Origin: Bacillota bacterium | Lineage (GTDB): Bacteria; Bacillota; Dethiobacteria; DTU022 | NCBI GenBank assembly: GCA_018400435.1 | Contig: JAGYMW010000020.1 | Location: 1 to 36,171 of the forward strand | Reading direction: 5' to 3' | Length of the DNA: 36,171 bases | Part shown: piece after piece, positions 1 through 8,213 of the stretch | Position numbering within the stretch: position 1 is the stretch's first letter | Layout: each line of letters starts with the position of its first letter | Translations under genes and position numbers: made by a program | The notes under the pieces: model-generated | The model's database searches: none | Told to the model about the DNA's origin: nothing | The model's input: the letters and a program-made list of their open reading frames with translations, nothing else

Positions 1-1403
1 ACGGTCTATTCAAGCAGGCCGGTGTGCTGCGGGTGGACAGCCTGGAAGACCTCTACTACCAGGGCTGGGTCCTTGCCACCCAGCCGCCGCTTCACGGAAG
101 GCGCATCGGGGTGCTCACCAATTCGGGCGGGCCGAGCACTGCCATTGCCCACACCTGCAGCAGGGGAGGCCTCGAGGTGCCCCTTTTTTCAGAGAAACTG
201 CAGGAAGAAATAAAGAAGCACCTTCCCCCGCAGGGCTCTGCCACTAATCCGGTTGATCTTACTTTTCACCTGGATGCCAACCTCCTCGGAAAGATCCTGC
301 CCGAGCTGATTGCCGGAAGTGGCGAGGTGGACGGCATAATCGCCCACGGGATCATGAGCAGCGGATTTATGAAAGCCCTTTTCCCGCATGCCCGTGAAAT
401 TTTCGGCTTTACAGACGAAGAAGAATTTATCAGCCAGTTCAGCAGCGTTGTGCCCGGACTAACCGGGATGCCGCAGTGTGGCGGCCTTCCCCTGGTCCTG
501 TCATCATTTTTCGGGCGGGAAGACAGCTCTACCGCCCTTTTCCAGGACCACAACATTCCCGTATTCGACGGACCCGAAAAAGCGGCTCGCGGAATGCTGG
601 CCCTCCATCGCTACAGCGTGGTCCGCAGCCGGCCGCCGTACCGGGAACCGCAACTGCCCCCTTATGCTGATTCGGCAAAACGGATCATTAAAAAAGCGCT
701 GCAGCCTTCCATGGCCAAGAGCAGAGAGGAAAAAATCGGGAAGGATGACAGCCGCAGAATAACTGTCGACGAGTACAGCTCCAAGCAGATCCTGGCTGCT
801 TACGGCGTGCCCGTGAGCAGAGAGGACCCGGCTGGCTCGGAAGACGAAGCGGCAGCTGTTGCCACGGAAATAGGCTACCCAATTGTTATGAAAGGCCTTT
901 CCCCGGCTATAGCCCATAAAACGGGACGGGGCCTGATTAAACTTAACCTGCAAAGCGAGGAGGACGTACGCCTTGCCTTCCGCTCAATCAGGGAAGCGGC
1001 GGGAGAGGAAATTGATCTCCTGGTGTCGAAAATGGTGGCGGGTGAGCGGGAAGTGATGGCCGGCATCTTCCGGAAGGCTAATTTTGGCCCCGCCGTCCTC
1101 TTTGGGGCGGGAGGCATCTTTGCCGAAGCCCTGGCCGATCGGACCTTCCGTCTGGCCCCCCTGAGTGACGCCGAAGCTGAGGCTATGCTTGATGATATCC
1201 ACTCATCAGCCCTGCTCGGCGAACAGCGCGGATTTCCTGCTGCAGACCGGCAGGCCCTGAGCAGCATTCTGCAGGCGCTTGGCAACATCGCCCTGCTGCA
1301 TCCTGAAATCGCTGAAATAGATTTGAATCCCATTATTATAGCCAACGGCAAACCTGTCGTTGCCGACGCCCTGGTAGTTCTAAATATTGGTGACCAACAT
1401 TGA
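1..1403 (+). CDS. Acyl-CoA synthetase (ADP-forming), fused alpha-beta type, 5'-truncated
   Basis: The reading frame is already open at position 3, so the gene begins outside the window. About 467 C-terminal residues are visible. The first ~190 resemble the third (ligase-CoA) domain of the alpha part, with a TNSGGPSTAIAH segment and an NPVDL motif. From about residue 240 an ATP-grasp beta part follows, with SSKQILAAYGVPV, GYPIVMKG and IAHKTGRG. The family converts acyl-CoA + ADP + Pi to acid + ATP + CoA, a main ATP-forming step in amino-acid-fermenting anaerobes. The alpha-part catalytic His should lie upstream of the window edge and cannot be checked. It fits the indolepyruvate oxidoreductase and aldehyde oxidoreductase encoded further on. 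Substrate (acetate, branched or aryl) cannot be told. The MoaD-like gene follows after 67 nt and may be cotranscribed. Confidence 0.93.
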   Translation, partial: GLFKQAGVLRVDSLEDLYYQGWVLATQPPLHGRRIGVLTNSGGPSTAIAHTCSRGGLEVPLFSEKLQEEIKKHLPPQGSATNPVDLTFHLDANLLGKILPELIAGSGEVDGIIAHGIMSSGFMKALFPHAREIFGFTDEEEFISQFSSVVPGLTGMPQCGGLPLVLSSFFGREDSSTALFQDHNIPVFDGPEKAARGMLALHRYSVVRSRPPYREPQLPPYADSAKRIIKKALQPSMAKSREEKIGKDDSRRITVDEYSSKQILAAYGVPVSREDPAGSEDEAAAVATEIGYPIVMKGLSPAIAHKTGRGLIKLNLQSEEDVRLAFRSIREAAGEEIDLLVSKMVAGEREVMAGIFRKANFGPAVLFGAGGIFAEALADRTFRLAPLSDAEAEAMLDDIHSSALLGEQRGFPAADRQALSSILQALGNIALLHPEIAEIDLNPIIIANGKPVVADALVVLNIGDQH

Positions 1404-1470
1404 ATAAAAAAATATTTGGATAAGTCTTGTTCGACCGGTTGAAGAGAAAATTCCGGGAGGCGATAAATAA

Positions 1471-1776
1471 ATGGCAGTCATAGATGTACGGGCATTCGGT
1501 AAACTGTATTTTCTTTTCAGGGAGCGGGAGTGGGACAACCCTCTTCATTATGAAATAAAGGGGCCTCTTTCAGCCGATGAACTGCGTGAAAAACTCGAAA
1601 TTCCCGCCGAAGATGTAGAAGCCGTTTTTATCAACCGGGTGATAAAGCCCCTGTCGACAACACTGGGTGACGGGGACCGGGTTGCTTTCGTCCCGCCGGG
1701 AGTGCCTTCCATCCACCGCTTCAACCTGGGGTTTTATGATGTTAAAGAAAAGGGAGAACAGGAACAGGCAAAGTGA
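1471..1776 (+). CDS. MoaD/ThiS-like beta-grasp protein lacking the C-terminal Gly-Gly
   Basis: A 101-residue protein with a good Shine-Dalgarno (GGGAGG, 9 nt before ATG). The pattern is that of ubiquitin-like sulfur carriers: an N-terminal strand (VRAFGKLYFLF), a central helix (SADELREKL), then VFINRVIKPLSTTLGDGDRVAFVPPGVPS, here cut to its key parts (the loop GDGDRV and the PPGVPS turn). Canonical MoaD and ThiS end in Gly-Gly, which is adenylated and thiocarboxylated. This protein instead runs about 23 residues past the PPGVPS turn and ends in a charged tail (EKGEQEQAK). It therefore cannot act as an ordinary sulfur carrier without processing. It lies 67 nt after the acyl-CoA synthetase. A second, canonical MoaD-like protein is encoded at 22622. 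Role unknown; fold assignment fairly safe. Confidence 0.78.
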   Translation: MAVIDVRAFGKLYFLFREREWDNPLHYEIKGPLSADELREKLEIPAEDVEAVFINRVIKPLSTTLGDGDRVAFVPPGVPSIHRFNLGFYDVKEKGEQEQAK

Positions 1777-1883
1777 TGATCACGGTGCGGAAAAGATTTG
1801 GCAAAAAAATAAGCAGATCATCGAGCGAAGGGCGAAAGCAGCGGGTAAATAAAATGATCCAGGATTCAAACCGTAAAAGGTGA
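1776..1883 (+). CDS. Possible small basic protein, 35 residues
   Basis: The ATG shares its A with the TGA of the preceding MoaD-like gene (TGATG), the typical arrangement of translational coupling. The product (starts MITVRKRFGKK) is very rich in Lys and Arg and contains no recognisable domain. It ends 51 nt before the SRAP gene. No independent Shine-Dalgarno is evident. It may equally be a chance frame in a spacer. Confidence 0.2.
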   Translation: MITVRKRFGKKISRSSSEGRKQRVNKMIQDSNRKR

Positions 1884-1934
1884 GAAAAAAAACAGTGGAT
1901 CCGGAATACCGAAAATACTGAGGAGAAGAACAGC

Positions 1935-2615
1935 ATGTGCGGACGTTTTGCCCTGGTTACCGAGAAACATATCCTTGAAATGCTCTATGATATGGAACTG
2001 AGGGCCGATTTTGACCTGCAGCCCCGCTACAATATTGCTCCCTCGCAGGATGTGCCAGGCCTGCGCCTGGCGCCGAAAGGTAGCGGGAAGGAGCTGGTTG
2101 AACTAAAGTGGGGTCTGGTGCCCTTTTGGGCCGATGACGAATCAATCGGGAACCGGATGATCAATGCCCGGGCTGAAACGGCTGCTGAAAAGCCGGTTTT
2201 CCGGGACGCTTTTAAAAAAAGAAGGCTGCTCGTACCTGTCACCGGTTTCTATGAATGGAAAAAAGAGGGGAATAGCAAGCGGCCTTATTATATTTATCGC
2301 CGCGACAACCGCCCTTTTTCCCTGGCCGGTTTGTGGGAACGGTGGAAAAGGGGCTCAAAATCACTGGAAACATTTACTATTTTGACTACAGAGCCCAACG
2401 AGCTGGTTGCCACCCTGCACAACCGCATGCCGGTGATTATTCATTCAGCTGATTACCAGCGCTGGCTTGATCCGGCCACTATCACAGAAGATCTTCTTTC
2501 GCTTTTGACCCCTTACTCCGCGGATGAATTTGCTGCTCGCCCCGTATCGCGCCTGGTCAACAATCCGGCCAATGATTTTCCGGAGCTGCTTGAAAAGATA
2601 TCCTCAAAAGATTAA
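1935..2615 (+). CDS. yedK: SRAP domain protein (YedK/HMCES family), abasic-site DNA-protein crosslinker
   Basis: A 226-residue protein, about the usual family length. It begins MCGRF; after removal of Met1 the Cys2 amine and thiol form the thiazolidine crosslink to abasic sites in single-stranded DNA. Other family hallmarks are present: YNIAPSQ (Asn33), LKWGLVPFWA, INARAET, the active-site Glu in VTGFYEWKK, and the His in TLHNRMPVI. The protein shields abasic sites at stalled replication forks. Shine-Dalgarno GAGGAGAA lies 7-8 nt before ATG. It has no functional link to its neighbours that I can see and is probably an ordinary housekeeping gene. Confidence 0.95.
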   Translation: MCGRFALVTEKHILEMLYDMELRADFDLQPRYNIAPSQDVPGLRLAPKGSGKELVELKWGLVPFWADDESIGNRMINARAETAAEKPVFRDAFKKRRLLVPVTGFYEWKKEGNSKRPYYIYRRDNRPFSLAGLWERWKRGSKSLETFTILTTEPNELVATLHNRMPVIIHSADYQRWLDPATITEDLLSLLTPYSADEFAARPVSRLVNNPANDFPELLEKISSKD

Positions 2616-2627
2616 CTAAAGGGGCAT

Positions 2628-2656
2628 TTGTTTTTTAGACGGTCATGAATTATACT
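2628..2656 (+). promoter_or_regulatory. Candidate sigma-A promoter of mtbB-mtbC
   Basis: TTGTTT (2628-2633), 17-nt spacer, TATACT (2651-2656). Transcription would start near 2663, leaving a leader of about 200 nt before the TTG start at 2862. The leader holds a 26-codon frame (ATG 2706, stop 2784-2786) preceded by AAGG, a possible leader peptide, and GC-rich self-complementary stretches around 2720-2755. I looked for the conserved cobalamin riboswitch core and did not find it. Confidence 0.4.
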
Positions 2657-2861
2657 GAAATTGTGGGATTGTTAATTGCCCGCTGAAGAATAATAAGGTA
2701 AAGTAATGCGGTGGAGCCGGAAATCAGGCCTGCCGGCGCTCTTTCCCGGCCGTATTAAAGCGGATGATCAACCGGAAGGGCAGTGACGGCAAGCCTCTTA
2801 TATCAGGGTTCCTCTGTGAAGAGAGCAAGCAACTAAATAACAGGTGAAGGAGGGTTTTGCG

Positions 2862-4250
2862 TTGGATAAATATTTTACCCGCATGGGCGACGGCTCAGGC
2901 GTTTATATGAGCGCGGAGGAAATCAAAGAAGATATCCTCCAGGGCGTTAAAGATGCCGCCGACCGCGGGAAGATACCCGAACTGACTGCGGAAGAAATGG
3001 ATTACATTTTCGAAATTGTCACCATGCCCGGCAACATCGTCGGGGTCGAGCGTGGCCGTGAAGTGGTTAACACCTCCGATTCCGGCAGCTGCAAAATGAC
3101 CTATCATGCCAACATCGCCATGGAGCGTTCCACATCGGTGCTGGTCAGCGAAAAGGTCCTGGGGGCTGATTCGGTTGATATTGGCAACATGGATTACAGC
3201 TACAAGGCGGTCAAGCAGATCGTGCACAACGAAACGCCGGTTATGGAACTGGCCCAGCTCAATACGGTGATGCCGGTTCTCTACGGATCCATGCCCAACC
3301 TTGGTCTTTATACCAAACCGGACGGTCCGGTGGACAACTGGTCGGAACTGCTGCCCATGGCCAAGATCGACGAGGCAAGGGCCGCCCAGGAAGAGGCGGT
3401 GGAACATGCCGTCCGCGACATGGTCTTCGTAGCCGGGGAAATGTATGCTGCCGGAGCTGACGGGATCAACCTTGATACCTGCGGCGCCTCAGGCGATGCT
3501 GACTACCTGGCCAGTTTGCTGGCCACCGAGAAGATCAAAGAGAAATATCCCAATCTGGGAGTGGAGTTCGGTGCAGCCGGCGAATTCGTCCTCGGTATGC
3601 ACGGCAAGCTGGAATATGAAGGTACGAGGATTGCCGGCCTTTATCCCCACAAGCAGGTCAAGCTGGCCGAAAAGGCGGGCGCCAACATCTTTGGGCCGGT
3701 TGTTAATACCAACACCAGCAAGTCTTTTCCCTGGAACCTGGCCCGCACGGTGACCTTCATCAAGGCCTGCAGTGAAGTAGCCGAAATACCTCTTCACATC
3801 AACGTGGGCATGGGCGTAGGGGGAGTGCCCATGACCGAGATTCCACCTGTAGATGCTGTCACCAGGGCCGACAAGGCGCTGATTGAAATCGGCAAAGCTG
3901 ACGGATTGTAGATAGGCGTGGGCGATCCTTTCAGCCTCGAAGTGGCCCATACTCTTTCCTCCTGCATGAGCGGCATACGCACAGCCGGAGATCTGGTTCT
4001 GCGGATGCAGCTGGCAAAAAGCATGAGGATTGATGAAGCCAAAAAATATGTCGCCGAAAAACTGGGTGTTGAACCCATCGATTTAAGCGACTCGGACCGC
4101 ATGTTTGAAATACGGAAAAAATTGAACCTTGGCCGGCCCTTTGATCTCAACCGGGCTCCCAGGGGGATCGAAGCAAAAATCAATATAGCCCGTGTGCTGG
4201 GCATTACTATAAACTCGGTTGAGCTTTTCAAAGAAAAAACCGGGTTCTAA
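2862..4250 (+). CDS. mtbB: Dimethylamine:corrinoid methyltransferase MtbB with in-frame UAG (pyrrolysine)
   Basis: Read as one gene: 349 residues, a UAG at 3909-3911, then 112 more codons in the same frame to TAA, 462 residues in all. Methanosarcina MtbB is 467 residues with pyrrolysine at 356; here the UAG is residue 350, with GKADGL before it and IGVGDPF after it. The downstream part (SLEVAHTLSSCMSGIRTAGD) is the expected MtbB C-terminus. The enzyme moves a methyl group from dimethylamine to the Co(I) corrinoid of MtbC; pyrrolysine binds and activates the amine. Start chosen at TTG 2862, with GAAGGAGG at 2847-2854 and 7 nt spacing; the GTG at 2844 overlaps that ribosome binding site. mtbC follows after 20 nt. 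The pyl genes, the corrinoid reactivase and the second methyltransferase are not in the window. A simple nonsense mutation is possible but unlikely given the position and intact downstream sequence. Confidence 0.93.
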
Positions 4251-4270
4251 AAAACAAGGAGTGTTTTGAT

Positions 4271-4921
4271 TTGAGCCTGGAAACAATTTTAAATGAAGCT
4301 AAACAATCAATTCTCGATATTGATCAGGAAAAGGCTACCGCCATTGCCCAGCAGGCCCTCGACGAAGGCCTCGATCCGGTGAAAGTATTGACCGACGGCT
4401 ACAGCGTGGGCATCCGGGAAATCGGGGAACTTTTCAGCAGGGGAGAAGTTTTCCTGCCGGAAATGATCCTTGCTTCGGAAGCGATGAAGGCAGCGGTCGA
4501 GATTCTCAATTCCGCCCTGGAAGACAAGGCGTCCAAAACAGTGGGCAAGATGGTCTTTGCTACCGTGGAAGGGGACGTGCACGACATTGGCAAGGGCATT
4601 GCGTTGGCCCTGATCCAGACCCAGGGTGTGGAGGTAATCGATCTGGGCCGGGACGTCCCGGTGGAAAAAATCATTGAGGAAGCTGAAAAGCACGGTGCAA
4701 ATGTGATCGGCACCAGCGCCCTGCTGACCACGACCATGCCCAACCAGGAGAAGCTCGAGGCAGAGCTTCGCAAGCGCGGCATGCGGGAAAAATATAAAAC
4801 CATCATTGGCGGTGCACCCTGCACCCAGCGCTGGGCTGACAAGATCGGTGCCGACGCTTACGCCGAAGATGCCGCTGAAGGCGTGACCAAAGTCCTTGAA
4901 CTGTTAAGCCTGTCCACTTAA
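4271..4921 (+). CDS. mtbC: Dimethylamine corrinoid protein MtbC
   Basis: A 216-residue B12-binding protein. Residues ~1-85 form the helical cap (QALDEGLDPVKVLTDGY, then FSRGEVFLPEMILASEAM). Residues ~90-216 form the Rossmann-like cobalamin domain, with the base-off/His-on motif DVHDIGKG (His104 ligates cobalt), the central GTSALLTTTMP segment and GGAPC near the C-terminus. It accepts the methyl group from MtbB and passes it to a second methyltransferase not encoded here. Start is TTG at 4271, with AAGGAG at 4256-4261 (9 nt). It is cotranscribed with mtbB and could also serve the MttB-family enzyme at 9561, which has no corrinoid protein gene beside it (inference). Confidence 0.94.
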   Translation: MSLETILNEAKQSILDIDQEKATAIAQQALDEGLDPVKVLTDGYSVGIREIGELFSRGEVFLPEMILASEAMKAAVEILNSALEDKASKTVGKMVFATVEGDVHDIGKGIALALIQTQGVEVIDLGRDVPVEKIIEEAEKHGANVIGTSALLTTTMPNQEKLEAELRKRGMREKYKTIIGGAPCTQRWADKIGADAYAEDAAEGVTKVLELLSLST

Positions 4922-4934
4922 CTTTTAACTTATT
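4906..4934 (+). repeat. Dispersed 29-nt repeat, copy A
   Basis: This segment covers the last codons of mtbC, its stop, and the stop of the convergent cvpA-like gene. It matches 26 of 29 positions with 24092-24120, about 19 kb away. Both copies begin AAGCCTGTCCACTTAA and end TTAACTTATT. Part of the pattern (CCTGT at one end, TTAACTTATT at the other) recurs in the tandem repeat at 9456-9527. Confidence 0.5.
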
Positions 4935-5523
4935 TCGGCAGTGATACGTCTATTTGCTGTTCCGGTAAACTAACAGCCCATTGTTTACGGACAGGTGGGG
5001 TTTGGGGCAGGTCGAAAGGTAGATAATCCGCGAACTGTTCAAACAGTTCGCGGGTGACTTCCATGATCGGCAGAGCCAGTTGTGATTCTTCGATCCGGTC
5101 AGGGAAGTTGGCATAGATTGGTAAGGCGGCCAGAAGGATCAAAACAAAGCCGCATATTGTCAGGCCAAAGAACAGGCCGATGGCCAGGCCGCCCAGCCTG
5201 TCAAGCAACTTCACCGGTTGAAAGCGCGTTATAACTGCTGAAGCATGCCCCAGTGAATGAATAATCACAGCGGTGACAAGGAATATTGCTAAAAAACCGG
5301 CTGCGTCAGCGGCAACACGGGGGATGTCAATCCATCCGGCGATCAGGTTTCCCGGAACAGCATAAAATCTTGTAGCCAGGAACAGGCCGGCGATAAGGCC
5401 GATGACCGTAAAGGCGGTTTTAATCAAGCCGGCCGTCAGGCCTGAAATAATAAATATTAGGACAAAAAACGCGATTGCCGCATCGAGCCAGTTGAATCCC
5501 CAGAGCATTTCTTTAACCACCAT
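4930..5523 (-). CDS. CvpA family membrane protein
   Basis: A 197-residue protein with four clear hydrophobic segments: residues ~12-31 (IAFFVLIFIISGLTAGLI), ~35-50, ~72-90 (AAGFLAIFLVTAVIIHSLG) and ~110-135. It begins with the family pattern NWLDAAIAFFVLIFIISGL and has the conserved LLDRLGGLAIGLFFGL segment. CvpA-like proteins are inner-membrane proteins first linked to colicin V export; their general role in other bacteria is unclear. It points toward mtbBC (convergent) and diverges from the NhaC-type gene. No strong Shine-Dalgarno is visible before ATG 5523; an ATG five codons in is an alternative start. The C-terminal 50 residues are polar. Confidence 0.8.
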   Translation of the reverse strand: MVVKEMLWGFNWLDAAIAFFVLIFIISGLTAGLIKTAFTVIGLIAGLFLATRFYAVPGNLIAGWIDIPRVAADAAGFLAIFLVTAVIIHSLGHASAVITRFQPVKLLDRLGGLAIGLFFGLTICGFVLILLAALPIYANFPDRIEESQLALPIMEVTRELFEQFADYLPFDLPQTPPVRKQWAVSLPEQQIDVSLPK

Positions 5524-5533
5524 TCTGAATCCC

Positions 5534-5566
5534 GATTAACCCAGTTACCCTGTAAAACGGTTAATC
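5534..5566. promoter_or_regulatory. Inverted repeat upstream of the cvpA-like gene
   Basis: GATTAACC (5534-5541) and GGTTAATC (5559-5566) are perfect 8-bp arms separated by 17 nt, 11 nt upstream of the cvpA-like start. This could be an operator or an mRNA hairpin in its leader. No known regulator motif was recognised. Confidence 0.35.
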
Positions 5567-5660
5567 AACGTTATCGAGAAGCCGCGGGTCGGGCATGTAT
5601 ATTTTCATTCTTTAATATTATACTTTACTATTATAACTTTTATTGTCCAATTTTGGTATA

Positions 5661-5689
5661 TTTCAATCTCTGTTAAGCAGGAATATAAT
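5661..5689 (+). promoter_or_regulatory. Candidate promoter of the NhaC-type transporter gene
   Basis: TTTCAA (5661-5666), 17-nt spacer and a perfect TATAAT (5684-5689). Predicted start near 5696, giving a leader of about 115 nt to the ATG at 5812. It sits in an AT-rich divergent spacer (5524-5811) shared with the cvpA-like gene. Confidence 0.42.
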
Positions 5690-5811
5690 CTGCAATGGAG
5701 AATTTAATAAAACTAGTGTATTGGACCGGAAAGGGGGAAGGGATCTTTCTAAAGGTTCGGCAAATGTTTGGCCTTAAATGATGAACAATTTAGAGTTAGG
5801 AGGTATTGTTT

Positions 5812-7377
5812 ATGGAATATGGCTTTTTATCGATTTTGCCACCGCTCCTGGCTATTGTACTGGCTATTGCAACTCGTCAAGTAATTATTTCCCTTTTTAT
5901 TGCCGTCTGGCTTGGAGCATCCTTCCTGCATGCCAGTCCGATTACCGGCTTTTTCCGTTCTGTTGATACCTACATGCTGGAAAGCGCCGCCGATCCCTGG
6001 TATGCTGCGATCCTGATTTTTACTATGATTATCGCTGGAACCCTTGGTCTGGTGACCAAGGCCGGCGGGGCTCAGGCTATCGCCGACGCCCTGACCAAAA
6101 AGGTTAAGACTGCCCGCGGCGGAATGATTGCCGCCTGGCTGATGGGGATGGTCATCTTCTTCGATGACTATTCCAGCTGTATTATTGCCGGCAATACCGC
6201 TCGCCCCATTACCGATGCCGTGAAAGTATCCCGTGAAAAGCTGTCGTACATTATTGACAGCACCGCGGCGCCCATTGCCACGGTAGCTCTCATTTCAACC
6301 TGGATCGGTTTTGAACTCGGGGTTATAGGGGACGGTTATGCCGCCATCGGCATGGAAAATGTGCCGGTCTACCTGATCTTCCTGCAGAGCATTCCTTACC
6401 GTTTCTACAGCATCTTTGCCATTGCCCTGGTGCTGATCCTGGCCATTACCATGAAGGACTACGGGCCCATGTATAACGCCGAAGTGCGGGCTCGCACCAC
6501 CGGCAAACTGTTGCGCGACGGAGCGGAGCCGCTCTCGGCTACCGACACGGCAGTTCTCCAGCCGGAGGAAGGAACTCCGATGCGCTGGTATAACTTCGTC
6601 ATTCCCGTCCTGGTGATTATTATTGCCACCTTTGTCGGCCTTTATGTTAATGGAGGCGGGGGAGAAGTTGGTCTGATGGAAGCCTTCGGCAATGCCGACT
6701 CCACAGTAGTGCTGCTCTGGTCTTCCAGCCTGGGAGCCCTGGTAACAGTGATCATGGTCCTCGCCCAGAGGATAGTTCCCCTGCAGCAGTCTATCGATAC
6801 CCTGATCAACGGGGCTAAATCGGTCTTCCCGGCCCTGATCATCCTGGTATTGGCCTGGTCGCTCAGCTATGTTTCCGGAGAACTGGGCGCTGCTGATTAC
6901 CTGGTCAGTGTCGTAGAAAAAACGGGATTGGGGATCGCGGTCATGCCCCTCTTGATTTTCATTATTTCCTGCTTTATGGCCTTTGCCATGGGCACCTCCT
7001 GGGGCACGATGGGTATTGTTATTCCTCTGGCCGTCCCGGTTGCCTTTGCTCTCGGCGGGGAAAGCTTTATTATCCCCACCCTGGCTGCCGTGCTGACCGG
7101 AGCGATCTTCGGTGATCACTGCTCGCCGCTTTCCGACACCACCATTCTTTCCTCCACCGGTGCCGGATCGGACCATATTGACCACGTCCGCACCCAGATT
7201 CCCTACGCTCTTACCGGAGCTGTAGTGTCCGGCATCTTTGGTTTTATCCCGGCAGGCCTGGGCGTGCATCCTTTGATTTCGATAGTCATCGGGATAGTCG
7301 TCCTGATTATCTTTGTCCGCCTGGTGGGCAGAACGACCGCGGATGCCGAATCAATCGAAGCAAGTCAGAAGAAATAA
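5812..7377 (+). CDS. NhaC-type Na+/H+ antiporter family transporter
   Basis: A 521-residue integral membrane protein with about a dozen hydrophobic segments. It carries conserved NhaC-family stretches: FDDYSSCIIAGNTARPITD, the STAAPIATVALISTWIG segment, FAMGTSWGTMGIVIPLAVP and GAIFGDHCSPLSDTTILSS. Family members exchange Na+ and H+, or a small organic solute against ions. AGGAGG (5798-5803) is 8 nt before ATG 5812. The gene lies alone between a promoter and a strong terminator. Its position between mtbBC and the MttB-family gene allows a role in uptake of amines or ion balance during amine use, but the sequence does not decide this. Confidence 0.9.
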   Translation: MEYGFLSILPPLLAIVLAIATRQVIISLFIAVWLGASFLHASPITGFFRSVDTYMLESAADPWYAAILIFTMIIAGTLGLVTKAGGAQAIADALTKKVKTARGGMIAAWLMGMVIFFDDYSSCIIAGNTARPITDAVKVSREKLSYIIDSTAAPIATVALISTWIGFELGVIGDGYAAIGMENVPVYLIFLQSIPYRFYSIFAIALVLILAITMKDYGPMYNAEVRARTTGKLLRDGAEPLSATDTAVLQPEEGTPMRWYNFVIPVLVIIIATFVGLYVNGGGGEVGLMEAFGNADSTVVLLWSSSLGALVTVIMVLAQRIVPLQQSIDTLINGAKSVFPALIILVLAWSLSYVSGELGAADYLVSVVEKTGLGIAVMPLLIFIISCFMAFAMGTSWGTMGIVIPLAVPVAFALGGESFIIPTLAAVLTGAIFGDHCSPLSDTTILSSTGAGSDHIDHVRTQIPYALTGAVVSGIFGFIPAGLGVHPLISIVIGIVVLIIFVRLVGRTTADAESIEASQKK

Positions 7378-7436
7378 TTGCCGCCTAAAACCGTAAAAAG
7401 CGAAGTAACGGTTATAAGCGGATCAAAAACGTAGTA

Positions 7437-7468
7437 AAAGAAAGCCGGCCTTCGGGCCGGTTTTCTTT
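7437..7468 (+). terminator. Rho-independent terminator after the NhaC-type gene
   Basis: Arms 7437-7450 (AAAGAAAGCCGGCC) and 7455-7468 (GGCCGGTTTTCTTT) pair over 14 bp with one G-U pair around a TTCG tetraloop, and the 3' arm is itself U-rich. It lies 60 nt after the stop codon and is one of the clearest terminators in the window. Confidence 0.88.
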
Positions 7469-7681
7469 CGGTAAAAGCGGTTCAATAACAGGTTTTTAAA
7501 ATTATAGGTGACTGCTTAGATAGTAACAACTATAGATAAATCTAGCCAAAACATTATATTCCCAATTACCTCAATATTATCTGAAATGAAATGTGCAGGA
7601 AAATATTTATGGCTAAGAAAATATTTCGGAAAAGTAAAAAAAATAAAAAGCAGGATAAGGCAATTGATGAATCTAATCTTA
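7469..7681. other. AT-rich spacer
   Basis: Part of the 374-nt gene-free stretch 7378-7751. Apart from the terminator and the promoter below it holds only a 26-codon Lys-rich frame (ATG 7609 to TAA 7689) with a weak AGGAAA upstream. I do not regard that as a gene. No structured RNA was recognised. Confidence 0.4.
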
Positions 7682-7711
7682 TTTACTAAATGGTCTTTTA
7701 TTTGTTAAAAT
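7682..7711 (+). promoter_or_regulatory. Candidate promoter of the GNAT-kamA unit
   Basis: TTTACT (7682-7687), 18-nt spacer, TAAAAT (7706-7711). The predicted start near 7718 is about 34 nt before the ATG at 7752. A moderate match, supported mainly by position. Confidence 0.32.
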
Positions 7712-7751
7712 GTAATCAGTAATTAGCGGACAGGAAAGGAAATCCAACAAC

Positions 7752-8195
7752 ATGGAGATACGCCTGGCCACAGCAGCAGATGAAACAGCGGTATGCCGCC
7801 TCTGGAAAATACTCCTCAACTTTTATCGCAAAGAGGCTTCACCGGAAATGTTGAAGCGCAGTTTCCAATACTGCATGGGACATCCCCAGAGAGTCCTTAT
7901 ATTTATAATCCTCATCGAAGGGGTGGTCACCGGCACTGCCAGCCTGCATATGGGACACTTTTCAACCTGGAGCGGTCAATTCTATGGTCACGTCGAAGAT
8001 GTTGTTGTCGATCCGGCCTATCGCTGCCGCGGGTTGGCTGATCTGCTGATCAGGCATGTTATTGAAGTTGCCAGAGAGCACAATCTTTGCCGCCTGGAGC
8101 TGACTGCCCTGAATGTTAACAAAGAAGCGCGTAATCTTTATGAAAAGCACGGTTTCACCACCGATTCGGTAGCCTACGAACTCCATTTGAAATGA
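7752..8195 (+). CDS. GNAT family N-acetyltransferase
   Basis: A 147-residue single-domain GNAT protein. It starts with the usual strand MEIRLATAADETAV. The core VEDVVVDPAYRCRGLADLLI includes the acetyl-CoA pyrophosphate loop (R-x-x-G-x-A form, RCRGLA), and motif B is NKEARNLYEKHGFT. It transfers an acetyl group from acetyl-CoA to an amine that cannot be named from sequence. AGGAAAGGA lies about 11 nt before ATG. The gene ends 18 nt before kamA, so the two are surely cotranscribed. In the known N-epsilon-acetyl-beta-lysine osmolyte pathway, KamA/AblA works with the acetyltransferase AblB. AblB proteins are much longer (about 270 residues), so this would be a minimal substitute or an unrelated enzyme. 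Confidence 0.86.
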   Translation: MEIRLATAADETAVCRLWKILLNFYRKEASPEMLKRSFQYCMGHPQRVLIFIILIEGVVTGTASLHMGHFSTWSGQFYGHVEDVVVDPAYRCRGLADLLIRHVIEVAREHNLCRLELTALNVNKEARNLYEKHGFTTDSVAYELHLK

Positions 8196-8213
8196 TTGAA
8201 AGGAGAATTGACA

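Noticed and set aside
2663-2861. Cobalamin riboswitch in the mtbB leader
   Set aside because: Expected for a corrinoid pathway, but the conserved core elements were not found.
3918-4250. Separate 110-residue gene after the mtbB UAG
   Set aside because: It lies in the same frame as mtbB, has no ribosome binding site, and its sequence is the MtbB C-terminus. It is the readthrough part of one gene.
6295-7269. Long open frame antisense to the NhaC-type gene (324 codons)
   Set aside because: Low-complexity, His/Gln/Gly-rich translation with no ribosome binding site or domain; a codon-bias shadow of the sense gene.
7591-7689. Lys-rich frame of 26 to 32 codons before the GNAT gene
   Set aside because: AT-rich sequence readily gives such Lys-rich frames; start signals are weak.
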